Notes: generated by a model from the letters alone, not told the origin. DNA of 64,000 bases from Achromobacter sp. ASV32 (GCF_016428805.1 NZ_JAELTJ010000003.1:46930-110929), one strand, 5' to 3'. Positions 52,788 to 61,651 are shown, counted from the first letter of the stretch. A program made the numbers and translations.

Positions 52788-53810
52788 ATGGGCAGTAAAC
52801 GCAGATCCGTCCTGAAGGCCGTGCTCGGCCTGGGGGCGGGCGTGGTGGTGGGCGCGGGGCTATTGAGCAACATGACCGGCGCGGCCCCCGCCGTGGGCGA
52901 CGACGCCAGCCGCTATCCGATCCGGCCGGTCAAGCTGATCGTGCCGATCGCCGCTGGCGGCAGCGCCGACAAACTGGCGCGCACCGTGGCGCAGAAACTG
53001 AGCGAGAAGTGGGGCCAGAGCGTGGTGGTCGAGAACCAGCCCGGCGCCAGCAGTGCCATCGGCAACGCCGCCGTGGCGCACGCGCGCGGTGACGGCTATA
53101 CGCTGTTGCTGGGCGGTGACGCGCTGTCGCTGAACGCGCTGCAGCCCGGCAAGCAGAACTACGACCCGTTGCGCGACCTGCAAGGCGTGACCAAGGCGGT
53201 CGTCAATCCGCAGCTGCTGGTGGTGCGGCCTGGCCTGGGGGTGAAGACCTTCCAGGAATTCGTGGCCCTGGTGCGTCAGCGCCCCGGCGAGATTTCGCTG
53301 GCGCTGCCCGGCGGCAACGGCAGCTTGCAGCATCTGGCGGTGGAACTGCTGAACGAGCGCATCGGCGCCAAGACCAATCAGATTCCCTACCCGGGGGGCG
53401 GGCCGGCCATGCTGGACGTGCTGGGCGGGCACGTGGACGCCATGCTGATCACCTTGGCCGCGGCCACCGAGAACGTGCGCTCGGGCAAGTTGGTGGCGCT
53501 GGCCGTGACCACGCCGTACCGCTCCAAGGCGCTGCCGGACGTGCCGACCATCCAGGAAGCCGGGCTGGCCGCCTACGCCGTCGAAAGCTGGCAGGGGTTC
53601 GTGGCGCCGGCGTCCACGCCCAAGGCCCTGGTGGACCGCATCAACCGCGATGTGGTGGCGGTGTTGCGCGAGCCCGAGACGGCCGCGCTGCTGGAGAACC
53701 TGGGCTTCGCCATCGCGGCGAGCACGCCCGAGGCGGTGGACCAGACCGTGCGCGACGACATCGCGACCTACCGCCGCGTCATCGCCACGGCCCAGGTCAA
53801 TCTCCATTGA
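52788..53810 (+). CDS. Bug-family periplasmic receptor (TctC-like)
   Basis: A 340-aa receptor. The N-terminus (KRRSVLKAVLGLGAGVVVGA) looks like a twin-arginine or uncleaved signal anchor. Bug motifs: KLIVPIAAGGSADKLARTVA, VVVENQPGASSAIGNAAVA, RGDGYTLLLGG and NQIPYPGGGPAM. GGCAGC replaces the usual PPGG at the first loop. It is the first gene of the 52788-64000 sulfur region, but a hairpin separates it from the next receptor gene, so it could also be an independent unit. Confidence 0.88.
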   Translation: MGSKRRSVLKAVLGLGAGVVVGAGLLSNMTGAAPAVGDDASRYPIRPVKLIVPIAAGGSADKLARTVAQKLSEKWGQSVVVENQPGASSAIGNAAVAHARGDGYTLLLGGDALSLNALQPGKQNYDPLRDLQGVTKAVVNPQLLVVRPGLGVKTFQEFVALVRQRPGEISLALPGGNGSLQHLAVELLNERIGAKTNQIPYPGGGPAMLDVLGGHVDAMLITLAAATENVRSGKLVALAVTTPYRSKALPDVPTIQEAGLAAYAVESWQGFVAPASTPKALVDRINRDVVAVLREPETAALLENLGFAIAASTPEAVDQTVRDDIATYRRVIATAQVNLH

Positions 53811-53819
53811 GCCTGCAAG

Positions 53820-53840
53820 GGGCGCGCCGTCCGGCGCGCC
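53820..53840 (+). terminator. Hairpin after the Bug gene
   Basis: GGCGCGCC (53821-53828) and GGCGCGCC (53833-53840) are perfect arms around GTCC, 10 bp past the Bug stop. No T-tract follows, so termination may be only partial. Confidence 0.45.
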
Positions 53841-53848
53841 AGCGGTTT

Positions 53849-53866
53849 CATATCCATATCTGAAAG
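53849..53866. promoter_or_regulatory. CATATCCATA motif upstream of the receptor/transporter operon
   Basis: CATATCCATA at 53849-53858 lies within the imperfect dyad TTTCATAT-CC-ATATCTGAAA. The same 10 bases recur at 62735-62744, before the dioxygenase-rhodanese gene. It may mark a site of the CysB-like regulator. Confidence 0.45.
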
Positions 53867-53933
53867 TCTTCTTTGTGTTGAGCGCAGCGGCCACGCAGCA
53901 TAGAACGCTGTTCAATGCATACGGCACAACAAC

Positions 53934-54773
53934 ATGAAAACTCGCAATACCCCCCGCCTGTTCCTGCGTACCGCGGCCGCCCTGGCCCTGGCGGGCATCG
54001 CGGCGGCCGCCCACGCGGACGCCACCCTGGACAAGATCAAGGAGCGCGGCACCGTCACCATCGGCGTGCTGGCCAATGGCGGCGTGTTCGGCTCGATCGA
54101 CCCGAAAACGCAGGAACTGGTGGGCTGGAACCCGGACCTGGCGCGTGAACTGGCCAAGGGCCTGGGCGTGAAAGTCGAGCTGGTGCAGGTGCAGACCGCC
54201 ACCCGCACGCAGTTCCTGATCTCGGGCAAGGTCGATCTGCTGATCGCGTCGATGGAACTGAATCCCGAACGCGCCGAGATCCTGGGGTATGCGCCGACCC
54301 CGTTCTTCCGCGTGGGCGGGGCGGCCGCCACGCGCCGCGACAGCGGCATCACCCGGTGGGAAGACCTGCGCGGCAAACCGGTGTGCGTGTCGCAAGGCAG
54401 CAGCTTTGCGCGCCCGTTGCAGGCCGACTACGGCGCGGTGGTCAAGGGCTACAAGAGCTCGTCCGACTCGTTGCTGGCGCTGCGCGGCGGCCAGTGCGTG
54501 GCGGCGGTGCACGATTCGACCCTGATCCATCCGTTGTTGCGCAACAACCCGGAATGGGCGGCTTACCACGCGCCGATCGCCACCGAAGTGCTGCCGGCCG
54601 ACTCCGTGGTCTGGACCCGCAAGGGCGAGGCCGACACCATCGCCGCGGTCGACAAGGTGATCCAGGGCTGGCACCGCACGGGCTGGCTGATCGCCACCGA
54701 GAAGCGCCTGGACATCCAGCCCGCGCAGCCGCTGCTGCAGGAACTGCATGACAAGTACAAGCAGGGCGCCTGA
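53934..54773 (+). CDS. Amino-acid-type ABC transporter receptor (solute-binding protein family 3), first copy
   Basis: A 279-aa periplasmic protein with a signal peptide (FLRTAAALALAGIAAAAHA-DA) and the family-3 layout ATLDKIKERGTVTIGVLANG, LLIASMELNPERAEILGYAP, VCVSQGSSFARPL. The carboxylate-binding Arg is R113, and the amino-group-binding Asp is D194 (AAVHDSTLI). The PPF motif that usually follows the first strand is absent (ANGGVFGSI). It is 30 bp before a second, homologous receptor gene and feeds the permease/ATPase genes at 56942-59325. Confidence 0.88.
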   Translation: MKTRNTPRLFLRTAAALALAGIAAAAHADATLDKIKERGTVTIGVLANGGVFGSIDPKTQELVGWNPDLARELAKGLGVKVELVQVQTATRTQFLISGKVDLLIASMELNPERAEILGYAPTPFFRVGGAAATRRDSGITRWEDLRGKPVCVSQGSSFARPLQADYGAVVKGYKSSSDSLLALRGGQCVAAVHDSTLIHPLLRNNPEWAAYHAPIATEVLPADSVVWTRKGEADTIAAVDKVIQGWHRTGWLIATEKRLDIQPAQPLLQELHDKYKQGA

Positions 54774-54803
54774 GTCCGGCCAGGCACGCACGAGTTGGAA
54801 AAG

Positions 54804-55670
54804 ATGATGAATCGACAAGCAATGCAATGGGCCGCCGCATTGGCGCTGGGGATTTTCGCTTCGACGGCGGCGCATGCCGACGCCACCCTGGACCGCGTCA
54901 AGCAGCGCGGCAAGCTCGTGGTGGGCGTGGACGGCGCCAGTCCGCCGTTCGGCCTGCTGGACCCGGCCACCGGCAAGGTGGGGGGCTTTCAGACCGAGCT
55001 GGGCCGCGATATCGCCCAGCGGCTGGGCGTGGCGCTGGAGACAGTGCCGGTGACCGCCGCGACGCGGGTGCAATTCCTGCAGGCGGGCAAAGTGGACCTG
55101 CTGATCGCCAACATCCAGTGGACGCAGGAACGCAGCGAGATCCTGAGCTACGCGCCCACCCCCTACAACCTGGTGGGCGGCGCGGCCATGGTGTCCAAGC
55201 GCAGCGGCATCAAGCGCTGGGAAGACCTGAAAGGCAAGGTGGCCTGCGTGTCGCAAGGCAGCAACTTCGCCAAGCCGCTGCAGGATACCTATGGCGCGGT
55301 GGTGAAGGGGCTGCGCAATATTCCGGAGTCGCTGCTGGCGCTCAAGGGCGGTAGCTTCGACGCGTCGGTGCACATCCAACCGGCGTTGTACGAGACGCTG
55401 CACGGCTCCAACGGCAAGGAATGGGACGGCTTCGAGCTGGCCACGTCCGACCAGTTGATTCCGTCACCAACCGTGATCTGGACGCGCCGCAACGAGGCCG
55501 ACACGCGGGCCTTCGTCGACGGCGTCATCCGCGACTGGCACCGGTCCGGCTTGCTGGTGCAGCTGGCCGGCAAATTCGGCGTGCCTGCCGACTATCTGAA
55601 ACAGGCCCAGGCCGACGCGCGCAGCGGCAAGTTCGACAGCGCGCCGCCCGAGGCCCAGCCCGCGCCCTGA
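54804..55670 (+). CDS. Amino-acid-type ABC transporter receptor (solute-binding protein family 3), second copy
   Basis: A 288-aa paralogue of the preceding receptor, with signal peptide (AALALGIFASTAAHA-DA), GVDGASPPFGLLD, LLIANIQWTQERSEILSYAP and ACVSQGSNFAKPLQ. The carboxylate-binding Arg is R110, but the Asp that binds the ligand amino group is replaced by Ile (SVHIQPAL, I191). This suggests a ligand without a free alpha-amino group, or a changed binding mode. The start ATG 54804 or 54807 follows GGAA. The two receptors probably share one permease. Confidence 0.87.
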   Translation: MMNRQAMQWAAALALGIFASTAAHADATLDRVKQRGKLVVGVDGASPPFGLLDPATGKVGGFQTELGRDIAQRLGVALETVPVTAATRVQFLQAGKVDLLIANIQWTQERSEILSYAPTPYNLVGGAAMVSKRSGIKRWEDLKGKVACVSQGSNFAKPLQDTYGAVVKGLRNIPESLLALKGGSFDASVHIQPALYETLHGSNGKEWDGFELATSDQLIPSPTVIWTRRNEADTRAFVDGVIRDWHRSGLLVQLAGKFGVPADYLKQAQADARSGKFDSAPPEAQPAP

Positions 55671-55697
55671 TCCGATTCCGCTTCCAAAGGTTCTGTC

Positions 55698-56945
55698 ATG
55701 ACTGAATCCCTGTTTCCCGGCGTGCTCTCGCGCCGTGCCCGCGGCGTGGAATTGTCGCCCATCGCCGCGGCCGGCGCGCGCGCCGCGCAGTTGGCGGCCG
55801 AGGGCCGCTCGATCGTCGTGGTGACGTCGGGCGAGCCCGACTTCGATACGCCGCAGGCGATCAAGGACGCCGCGGCGGCGGCGCTGGCGCAAGGCCAGAC
55901 CAAGTACACGCCCACCGCCGGCACCGCGGCATTGCGGCGCGCCGTGGCCGACCGTTACCGCCTGCGTCACGACCTGCCGGTCGATGCCGCCAACGTCATC
56001 ATCTCCAACGGCGGCAAACAGGTGATCTACCTGGCATTGGCCGCTACCTTGGACGAGGGCGACGAAGTGGTGGTGCCGACGCCGTATTGGCCCACCTTCC
56101 TGGATTCGGTGCGGGTCAACGGGGGCACGCCGGTGCTGGCGCCGACCGCCCAGGCCGATGGCTTCAAGCTGACGCCGCACGGCCTGCGCCAGGCGCTGAC
56201 GCCGCGCACCAAGTGGCTGATCCTGAATTCGCCGGGCAATCCGTCCGGCGCCGTCTACAGCCACGCGGAACTGGCGGCGCTGGCCGCGGTGCTGCGCGAA
56301 CACCCCTCGGTGCTGGTGCTGTGGGACGAGATGTACGAGGAAATCTGGTTCGGCGAGCCGCCGGCGCACCTGTTGCGCGTGGCGCCGGAGCTGGCGGCGC
56401 GCACGCTGGCGGTCAACGGCGCATCCAAGGCCTATGCCATGACCGGCTGGCGCATCGGCTGGGGCGTGGGTCCGGCTGCGCTGATCGGCGTGCTGGAAGC
56501 GGTGCAGTCGCAAGTCTCGTCGGGACCCAGCTCGCTGGGCCAGGCCGCGGCGCTGGCGGCCTTGCAGGGCGTGGCGGACGACTTCGTCGAGACGGCGCGG
56601 CAGGCGTATGCGCGCCGGGCCCGCCTGGTGGTCGACGGCCTGAGCGCGGTGCCGGGGTTTCAGGTGACGGCGCCGCAAGGCGCGTTCTTCGCCTGGATCG
56701 GCGTGGCGGACCTGATGGGCCTGGCGCGGCCGGACGGCGGCGTCATCGCGAATGATGGCGACGTGGTGGACTGGCTGCTGGAGGCCGAGGGCGTAGCGGT
56801 GGTGCACGGCGCGGCCTACGGGCTGTCGCCTTACCTGCGCCTGTCGTTCGCCGCCTCTGACGCCAGGCTGCGGGACGCGGTAACGCGGATCGGCCGCGCG
56901 GTCGCGGCGCTGCGTCCCGCCCGGGCGCTGGAGGCGGCCGCATGA
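55698..56945 (+). CDS. Class I/II PLP aminotransferase
   Basis: A 415-aa fold-type I aminotransferase. Cofactor residues: N182 (SPGNPSG), D210 and Y213 (VLWDEMYEEIWF), and Schiff-base lysine K244 (GASKAYAMTGWRIGW). It resembles the aspartate/aromatic-aminotransferase Igamma group. Encoded inside a transporter operon, it probably removes the amino group from the imported amino acid to give a keto acid. Its stop overlaps the next start by 4 bases (ATGA). Confidence 0.9.
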   Translation: MTESLFPGVLSRRARGVELSPIAAAGARAAQLAAEGRSIVVVTSGEPDFDTPQAIKDAAAAALAQGQTKYTPTAGTAALRRAVADRYRLRHDLPVDAANVIISNGGKQVIYLALAATLDEGDEVVVPTPYWPTFLDSVRVNGGTPVLAPTAQADGFKLTPHGLRQALTPRTKWLILNSPGNPSGAVYSHAELAALAAVLREHPSVLVLWDEMYEEIWFGEPPAHLLRVAPELAARTLAVNGASKAYAMTGWRIGWGVGPAALIGVLEAVQSQVSSGPSSLGQAAALAALQGVADDFVETARQAYARRARLVVDGLSAVPGFQVTAPQGAFFAWIGVADLMGLARPDGGVIANDGDVVDWLLEAEGVAVVHGAAYGLSPYLRLSFAASDARLRDAVTRIGRAVAALRPARALEAAA

Positions 56946-57679
56946 TCGAACAGGCTTTGCAGGCCTGGGTGCATGCCTTCAAGCCCCTGGGACTGAACTA
57001 CAGCTTCGTGCTGGACCCGGGCGAGCTGTCCGCCTTTGGGCACGGCCTGCTGGTGACCTTGCAACTGTGTGCCTGGACCATCCCGGTCAGCCTCGCGTTC
57101 GGCGTCTTGATCGCGTCGGGGCTGACCAGCGGCCGGGCCTGGCTGGCGTGGCCCTTGCAGGGGTTCGTCGAACTCACCCGCAACACACCGACGCTGGTGC
57201 AGCTGTATTGCGCCTTCCTGGTGCTGAACATGCTGATCAACCAGAAGCTGGGCGGCGGCAGCCCGGTCACGCCCTTCATGTGGGTGGTGATCGTGGTGGC
57301 GCTGCACAAGGGCGTATTCCATGCCGAGGCGCTGCGCGCCGGCATCGAGGCGGTGCCGGCCGTGACGCTGGAAGCAGCCAGGTCGCTGGCGTTCTCGCGG
57401 CGCCAGATCCTGACGCAGGTGCAGTTGCCGCTGGCGCTGCGCTTTGCGCTGCCGGCGCTGGTCAACAACCTGGTGGACCTGGTGAAGATGACGGCCATTG
57501 CCTCGGCGATCGCGGTGGGAGATGTGACCTACGAGTCCATCATGATCTGGTCGCACCGCGACAATGTGCTGGAGCTGTTGCTCCTGATTCTGCTGTATTT
57601 CGGCCTGCTGACCTGGCTGGTGAGCGTGGCCGGACGCTGGCTGGAAGCGCGTTTGAGGATGCCCGGCTATGGCCAATGA
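56942..57679 (+). CDS. Amino-acid ABC transporter permease (HisM/GlnP type), first subunit
   Basis: A 245-aa membrane protein with about five transmembrane segments. The EAA loop is HAEALRAGIEAVPAVTLEAA followed by RSLAFSRRQILTQVQLP. VELTRNTPTLVQLYCAFLVL is the conserved NTPxLVQ segment of polar amino-acid permeases. It overlaps the next permease by 11 bases. The two permeases presumably form a heterodimer served by the ATPase at 58474. Confidence 0.93.
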   Translation: MIEQALQAWVHAFKPLGLNYSFVLDPGELSAFGHGLLVTLQLCAWTIPVSLAFGVLIASGLTSGRAWLAWPLQGFVELTRNTPTLVQLYCAFLVLNMLINQKLGGGSPVTPFMWVVIVVALHKGVFHAEALRAGIEAVPAVTLEAARSLAFSRRQILTQVQLPLALRFALPALVNNLVDLVKMTAIASAIAVGDVTYESIMIWSHRDNVLELLLLILLYFGLLTWLVSVAGRWLEARLRMPGYGQ

Positions 57680-58487
57680 ACTTGCATTGAACGGAGCGGC
57701 CACGCGCCGCGCGGGCGGCGGCCTGAATGCGCTGCTGCGCGACCCGTGGTTCGTGCTGCTGCTGGCGCTGACCGCCCTGGGCGCCCTCTGGGCGCTGACG
57801 GACACCACGCCAGCGGCGGTGCGGTACTTGTGGCAATGGTCGCCCGCGCTGTTGCGCGGCCTGGGTATGAACGTGCAGATCAGCGTCCTGGCCATGGCGC
57901 TGGGCACGCTGTTGGGCCTGGTGGTGGGGGCCTTGTCGCTGTCGCCCTCGGCGCTGATGCGGCGCCTGACGCGGGCTTACGTGCTGGCGTTTCGCAACGC
58001 GCCGATCCTGGTGCTGGTGTATTTCACGACCTACGTGTTTCCGTTCGAGTTGAGCCTGGGCGGCTGGAACCTGCCGTTTCCGGATTGGATCAAGGTGGTG
58101 ATCGGGCTGGGCCTGCCGGCCAGCGCCAACGTGGCCGAGATCTTTCGCGGCGCGATCCAGTCCATCCCCCAGGCCCAGTGGGAAGCGGCGCAGTCGCTGG
58201 CGTTTCGCCGTACCCAGGTGCTGCGGATGATCGTGCTGCCGCAGTGCGTGCGGCGCATGCTGCCGTCCTGGATGAACCTGTACGCCAGCATCACCATGAG
58301 CACCTCGCTGGCCTCGCTGGTGGGCGTGCACGACCTGGTCGACACGGCCACCGTGGCCAGCAACACCGTGGCCCGCAGCGACTTCACCATCCTGGTCTAT
58401 TTCACATTGTTGGCGCTTTTTTTCGCCTACTGCTATCCCATTTCGCGCTGGACGCGCTACCTGGAACGACGCCATGCGCACCTCTGA
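57669..58487 (+). CDS. Amino-acid ABC transporter permease (HisQ/GlnP type), second subunit
   Basis: A 272-aa permease with a polar 35-residue N-terminus, then about five membrane segments. The EAA loop is AEIFRGAIQSIPQAQWEAAQ with SLAFRRTQVLRMIVLPQCVR, and the FRNAPILVLVYFTTYVFPFE motif corresponds to the usual RNTPLLVQ. ATG 57669 starts inside the previous gene; the end overlaps the ATPase start by 14 bases. Confidence 0.93.
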   Translation: MANELALNGAATRRAGGGLNALLRDPWFVLLLALTALGALWALTDTTPAAVRYLWQWSPALLRGLGMNVQISVLAMALGTLLGLVVGALSLSPSALMRRLTRAYVLAFRNAPILVLVYFTTYVFPFELSLGGWNLPFPDWIKVVIGLGLPASANVAEIFRGAIQSIPQAQWEAAQSLAFRRTQVLRMIVLPQCVRRMLPSWMNLYASITMSTSLASLVGVHDLVDTATVASNTVARSDFTILVYFTLLALFFAYCYPISRWTRYLERRHAHL

Positions 58488-59325
58488 CACCGGCCTGCGT
58501 GCCGCCATCGCCCCTGCATTGGTCAGCCTGCGGGACGTGCACCTGGCCTTCGGCCAGACCGAGGTGCTCAAGGGCATCGACGTGGAAGTGCGCGCGGGTA
58601 ATGCCGTGTCCATCATCGGGCCGTCGGGCTCGGGCAAGTCCACCATCCTGCGCTGCATCACCGGCCTGCTGCGCCCGCAGCGCGGCCAGATCGAGGTGGG
58701 CGGTGTGCGGGTGGACGCCCTGAAGTCCGAAAGCGAACTGATTGCGCTGCGCAAGCGGGTCGGTTTCGTGTTCCAGCAGTACAACCTGTTTCCGCACCTG
58801 AGCGTGCTGGAAAACCTGGTGATTTCGCCCATCAAGGTCGGCGGCCAGCCCCGGGCCCAGGCACAGGCCCTGGCGCGTGAGCTGCTGGCCAAGGTGCGCA
58901 TGGATCACAAGGAAAATGCCTATCCCGGCGAGCTGTCGGGCGGCCAGCAGCAGCGCGTGGCAATTGCCCGCGCGCTGGCGTTGCGGCCGGAGCTGATCCT
59001 GTTCGACGAAGTGACATCGGCGCTGGACCCGGAAATGGTCGGCGAAGTGCTGACCGTGATCCGCGACCTGGTCAACGACGGCCTGACCTGCGTGCTGGTG
59101 ACGCACGAGATGCGTTTTGCCCAGGAGGTCAGCGACACGGTCTATTTCACCGAGGCCGGGCGCATCGTCGAGCATGGCTCGCCGGCCCGCATCTTCGGCC
59201 ATCCTGCCAGCGAGCGCACCCGCGCGTTCCTGCAACGCGCCTCGGCCGAGCCGACCCCGCAGCGCGTTCAGCCCGACCCCATCGACGCCTACCTGACTTT
59301 CGACCCGCTGCGTCTTGCAGTGTGA
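58474..59325 (+). CDS. Amino-acid ABC transporter ATP-binding protein (GlnQ/HisP type)
   Basis: A 283-aa ATPase with Walker A GPSGSGKST (49-57), Q-loop FVFQQYNLFPHL, signature LSGGQQQRVAIARALAL, Walker B LILFDEVTSALDPE and the switch His in LVTHEMRFAQEV. The FQQYNLFPH element marks polar-amino-acid importers. It has a 30-residue N-terminal extension and a C-terminal tail rich in Pro/Arg, both slightly longer than usual. Confidence 0.95.
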   Translation: MRTSDTGLRAAIAPALVSLRDVHLAFGQTEVLKGIDVEVRAGNAVSIIGPSGSGKSTILRCITGLLRPQRGQIEVGGVRVDALKSESELIALRKRVGFVFQQYNLFPHLSVLENLVISPIKVGGQPRAQAQALARELLAKVRMDHKENAYPGELSGGQQQRVAIARALALRPELILFDEVTSALDPEMVGEVLTVIRDLVNDGLTCVLVTHEMRFAQEVSDTVYFTEAGRIVEHGSPARIFGHPASERTRAFLQRASAEPTPQRVQPDPIDAYLTFDPLRLAV

Positions 59326-59349
59326 CCTGTCCCGCCTTCCGGAGCCGCT

Positions 59350-59976
59350 ATGACCACCGATACTTCCGTTTCCCAGGAACGCCGCCGCCACGTGCAGGAC
59401 GCCCTGGCCGACATCCACGGCCTGCTGGCCGCCGCGCCCCTGACCCGCGACCTGCTGGCCCAGGTGACCGCTCGCCTGGAGCAATTGGCCGCGCACCGCG
59501 CGTTGTTTCCCGCCACCGATTTCCCGCCGCCAGGGGCCGGGCAGGGCGTGGGCGCGTCCACGCGCTATCGCCTGAACCCCGATGATGGCGACGGCGCGCC
59601 CGCGCTCTATCTGAATTCGATCAATCCGGGCAAGACCACCTTGCCGCACAATCACACCACCTGGGCCGCCATCGTGGCGCTGTCGGGTCAGGAACTGAAC
59701 CGCGTCTACCGCCGCAGCGACGACGGCTCGCAAGCCGGCCGCGCCACGCTGGAGCAGGTGCGGGAAGTGGTGGTGCAACCGGGTCAATCGGTGTCGTTCC
59801 TGCCGGACGACATCCACAGCATCCACGTCACCGGCGACGAACCGACACTGCACTTCCATCTGTATGGCCAGCCGCTGGAGACCCTGTCTGGCCGCATCGG
59901 CATCGACCTTTCCACGGGCGAGATCGTGAACTACAACGCCACCCAGATGAAGCCCGGCCAGGAGCAGCGCGCATGA
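59350..59976 (+). CDS. Cysteine dioxygenase-type cupin (thiol dioxygenase family)
   Basis: A 208-aa cupin. The iron ligands of thiol dioxygenases correspond to H100 and H102 (LPHNHTTW) and H156 (DDIHSIHV); the LHFHLYG segment (H168/H170, Y172) matches the Ser-His-Tyr proton-relay region of cysteine and 3-mercaptopropionate dioxygenases. These non-haem iron enzymes insert O2 into a thiol to make a sulfinate. Whether it acts on cysteine, mercaptopropionate or another thiol acid is open. Its ATG lies 24 bp after the ATPase stop; it overlaps the next gene by 4 bases. A second homologue is at 62825. Confidence 0.85.
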   Translation: MTTDTSVSQERRRHVQDALADIHGLLAAAPLTRDLLAQVTARLEQLAAHRALFPATDFPPPGAGQGVGASTRYRLNPDDGDGAPALYLNSINPGKTTLPHNHTTWAAIVALSGQELNRVYRRSDDGSQAGRATLEQVREVVVQPGQSVSFLPDDIHSIHVTGDEPTLHFHLYGQPLETLSGRIGIDLSTGEIVNYNATQMKPGQEQRA

Positions 59977-61181
59977 GCGGCCTGGACCAAGCCCACGTGC
60001 AGACCCGCCTGGTGCACGCCGGCTCGCCGGAACTGAACGGCGGCGCCGGGCCTGTCAATGTGCCGGTGGTGCGTACCAGCACCGTGCGCTTTGCCGATAC
60101 CGCCACTCACGCGGCGCTGAATGGGCGGCGCACCGGCGGCGAGCGCGTGGCCACCTACGGCCGTCACGGCCTGGACACACACCAGGCGCTGGAGGCTGCG
60201 GTGGCGTCGCTGGAAGGCGGCTACCGCAGCATCCTGGCGCCCTCGGGGTTGTCGGCGATCGTGCTGGTGTTGCTGGCGACCTTGGCCCCAGGCGAGCACG
60301 CGCTGGTGTCGGACAGTGTCTATTCACCGGTGCGGCGGGTGGACAAGGCGCTGCTACAACGCTATGGCATCGAACTCGAGTACTTTTCGCCGGGCAAGGA
60401 CGACCTGGAAACGTTGATCCGCCCCACGACACGCTTGCTGTATCTGGAATCGCCCAGCTCGCTGCTGTATGAAGTGCTGGACCTGCCGGCGCTGGCCGCC
60501 ACGGCACGGCGCCGCGGCGTGCTGGTGGCCACCGACAACACCTGGAGCGGCGGCCTGTACTACCAGCCGCTGGCGCTGGGCGCACACATTTCCATCCAGG
60601 CGGCCACCAAATACCTGGCCGGCCATTCCGACGTGATGATGGGCGTGGTGACCGTGGACAGCGCCGAGCTGGCGCAGCGCATCGGCGCGACCTATGACGC
60701 GCTGGGCCTGGCGGTGGGCGCGGACGATGCCTACCTGACGCTGCGCGGCATCCGCACGCTGGACGTGCGCCTGGCGCGCCACCACCAGAACGCGCTGAGT
60801 GTGGCGCAATACCTGTCGCGCCACGCCGACGTGGCCCGCGTGTTCTACCCGGCGCTGCCGCAGGATCCGGGCCATGCATTGTGGCAACGCGATTTCAGCG
60901 GGGCCAGCGGACTGGTGTCGTTCGCCTTCCCGGCGGGACAGCCGGGCGCGGCGGCGCGCTTTATCGATGCGCTGCGCTATTTCTCGATCGGCGCGTCCTG
61001 GGGCGGCTATGAAAGCCTGGCGTTGCAGGCCGCGCCCGAACGCCTGGCCGAGCACAGCATCTGGGAAGGCACGGGCGAAGTCGTGCGCCTGCACATCGGT
61101 CTGGAGCATCCGCTGGACCTGGCCGGCGATCTGGACCGGGCCTTCGGCGTGGTGCGCGACGCGCTGCGGCGTAGCGCCTGA
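59973..61181 (+). CDS. Cystathionine beta-lyase-type PLP enzyme (Cys/Met metabolism family)
   Basis: A 402-aa enzyme of the MetC/MetB family, fold-type I. The Schiff-base lysine is K213 in ATKYLAGHSDVMMG, and the cofactor-binding DSVYSPVRRVDK and DNTWSGGLYYQPLALGAH segments follow the cystathionine beta-lyase pattern. These enzymes break a C-S bond to give a thiol or sulfide, pyruvate and ammonia. It overlaps the dioxygenase gene by 4 bases, so lyase product (a thiol) could be the dioxygenase substrate. The exact C-S substrate is unknown. Confidence 0.9.
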   Translation: MSGLDQAHVQTRLVHAGSPELNGGAGPVNVPVVRTSTVRFADTATHAALNGRRTGGERVATYGRHGLDTHQALEAAVASLEGGYRSILAPSGLSAIVLVLLATLAPGEHALVSDSVYSPVRRVDKALLQRYGIELEYFSPGKDDLETLIRPTTRLLYLESPSSLLYEVLDLPALAATARRRGVLVATDNTWSGGLYYQPLALGAHISIQAATKYLAGHSDVMMGVVTVDSAELAQRIGATYDALGLAVGADDAYLTLRGIRTLDVRLARHHQNALSVAQYLSRHADVARVFYPALPQDPGHALWQRDFSGASGLVSFAFPAGQPGAAARFIDALRYFSIGASWGGYESLALQAAPERLAEHSIWEGTGEVVRLHIGLEHPLDLAGDLDRAFGVVRDALRRSA

Positions 61182-61234
61182 CGCATATGCAAATCACTCC
61201 ATGTGTTTAGGGTTTCTGATTATGTAGAAGCAAT

Positions 61235-61274
61235 TACAACCTCTTTGTCCGGTTGTACCCCCGCGCACTAGAAT
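61235..61274. promoter_or_regulatory. Promoter with a perfect inverted repeat before the VOC/CysB-like genes
   Basis: TACAACC (61235-61241) and GGTTGTA (61251-61257) are perfect 7-bp arms with a 9-bp spacer. A TTGTCC (61245-61250) and TAGAAT (61269-61274) pair with 18-bp spacing overlaps it, so a protein bound to the repeat would cover the -35 element. It lies ahead of the VOC protein and CysB-like regulator genes and could be autoregulatory. Confidence 0.55.
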
Positions 61275-61303
61275 TTGCCTTGTTCCACGGTTGGCGGCAG
61301 GGC

Positions 61304-61651
61304 ATGTCTTCTATTTCTTCCATCGGTTCGGTACAGCTTTCCTTTGTGGCGCGGCGGCTGGACGCGGTGCGCGAGTTCTACTTGCACACCGTGGGGCTGG
61401 ACGAGGTGCCCGCGCCGGCGGGGCGGCTGTTGTTCGCGCTGGGCGATGCGACGCTGTCGCTGTCGCCCGTCGACGAAGTCAGCCGCGAGGTCAAGCCCGA
61501 CTACCTGACCATCAGGACCCGCGCCTACGACGACATTCTCTTGCGCCTGCGCGACGCGGGCTATCACCCCGTCTGTTCGCTGCCTGAGGCCGGCCAGCGC
61601 GTCATGTACGTCAAGGACCCCTCCGGCAATCAACTGGCCTTTCTCGGCTAG
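61304..61651 (+). CDS. Small VOC (glyoxalase/dioxygenase-fold) protein
   Basis: A 115-aa single-domain VOC protein with RRLDAVREFYLHTVGLDEVP, the strand LFALGDATLSLSPVDEV and the closing YVKDPSGNQLAFLG. VOC proteins dimerise to form a metal site, used by glyoxalases, dioxygenases and resistance proteins; here the substrate is unknown. The metal-binding His/Glu positions are not fully conserved, so it may be only a binding protein. ATG 61304 is preferred over an upstream in-frame TTG. It is followed 56 bp later by a CysB-like regulator gene. Confidence 0.8.
   Translation: MSSISSIGSVQLSFVARRLDAVREFYLHTVGLDEVPAPAGRLLFALGDATLSLSPVDEVSREVKPDYLTIRTRAYDDILLRLRDAGYHPVCSLPEAGQRVMYVKDPSGNQLAFLG

Noticed and set aside
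52860..55403. 847-codon minus-strand frame opposite a Bug gene and two receptor genes
   Set aside because: The length is produced by composition; the three plus-strand proteins have complete domains and signal peptides.
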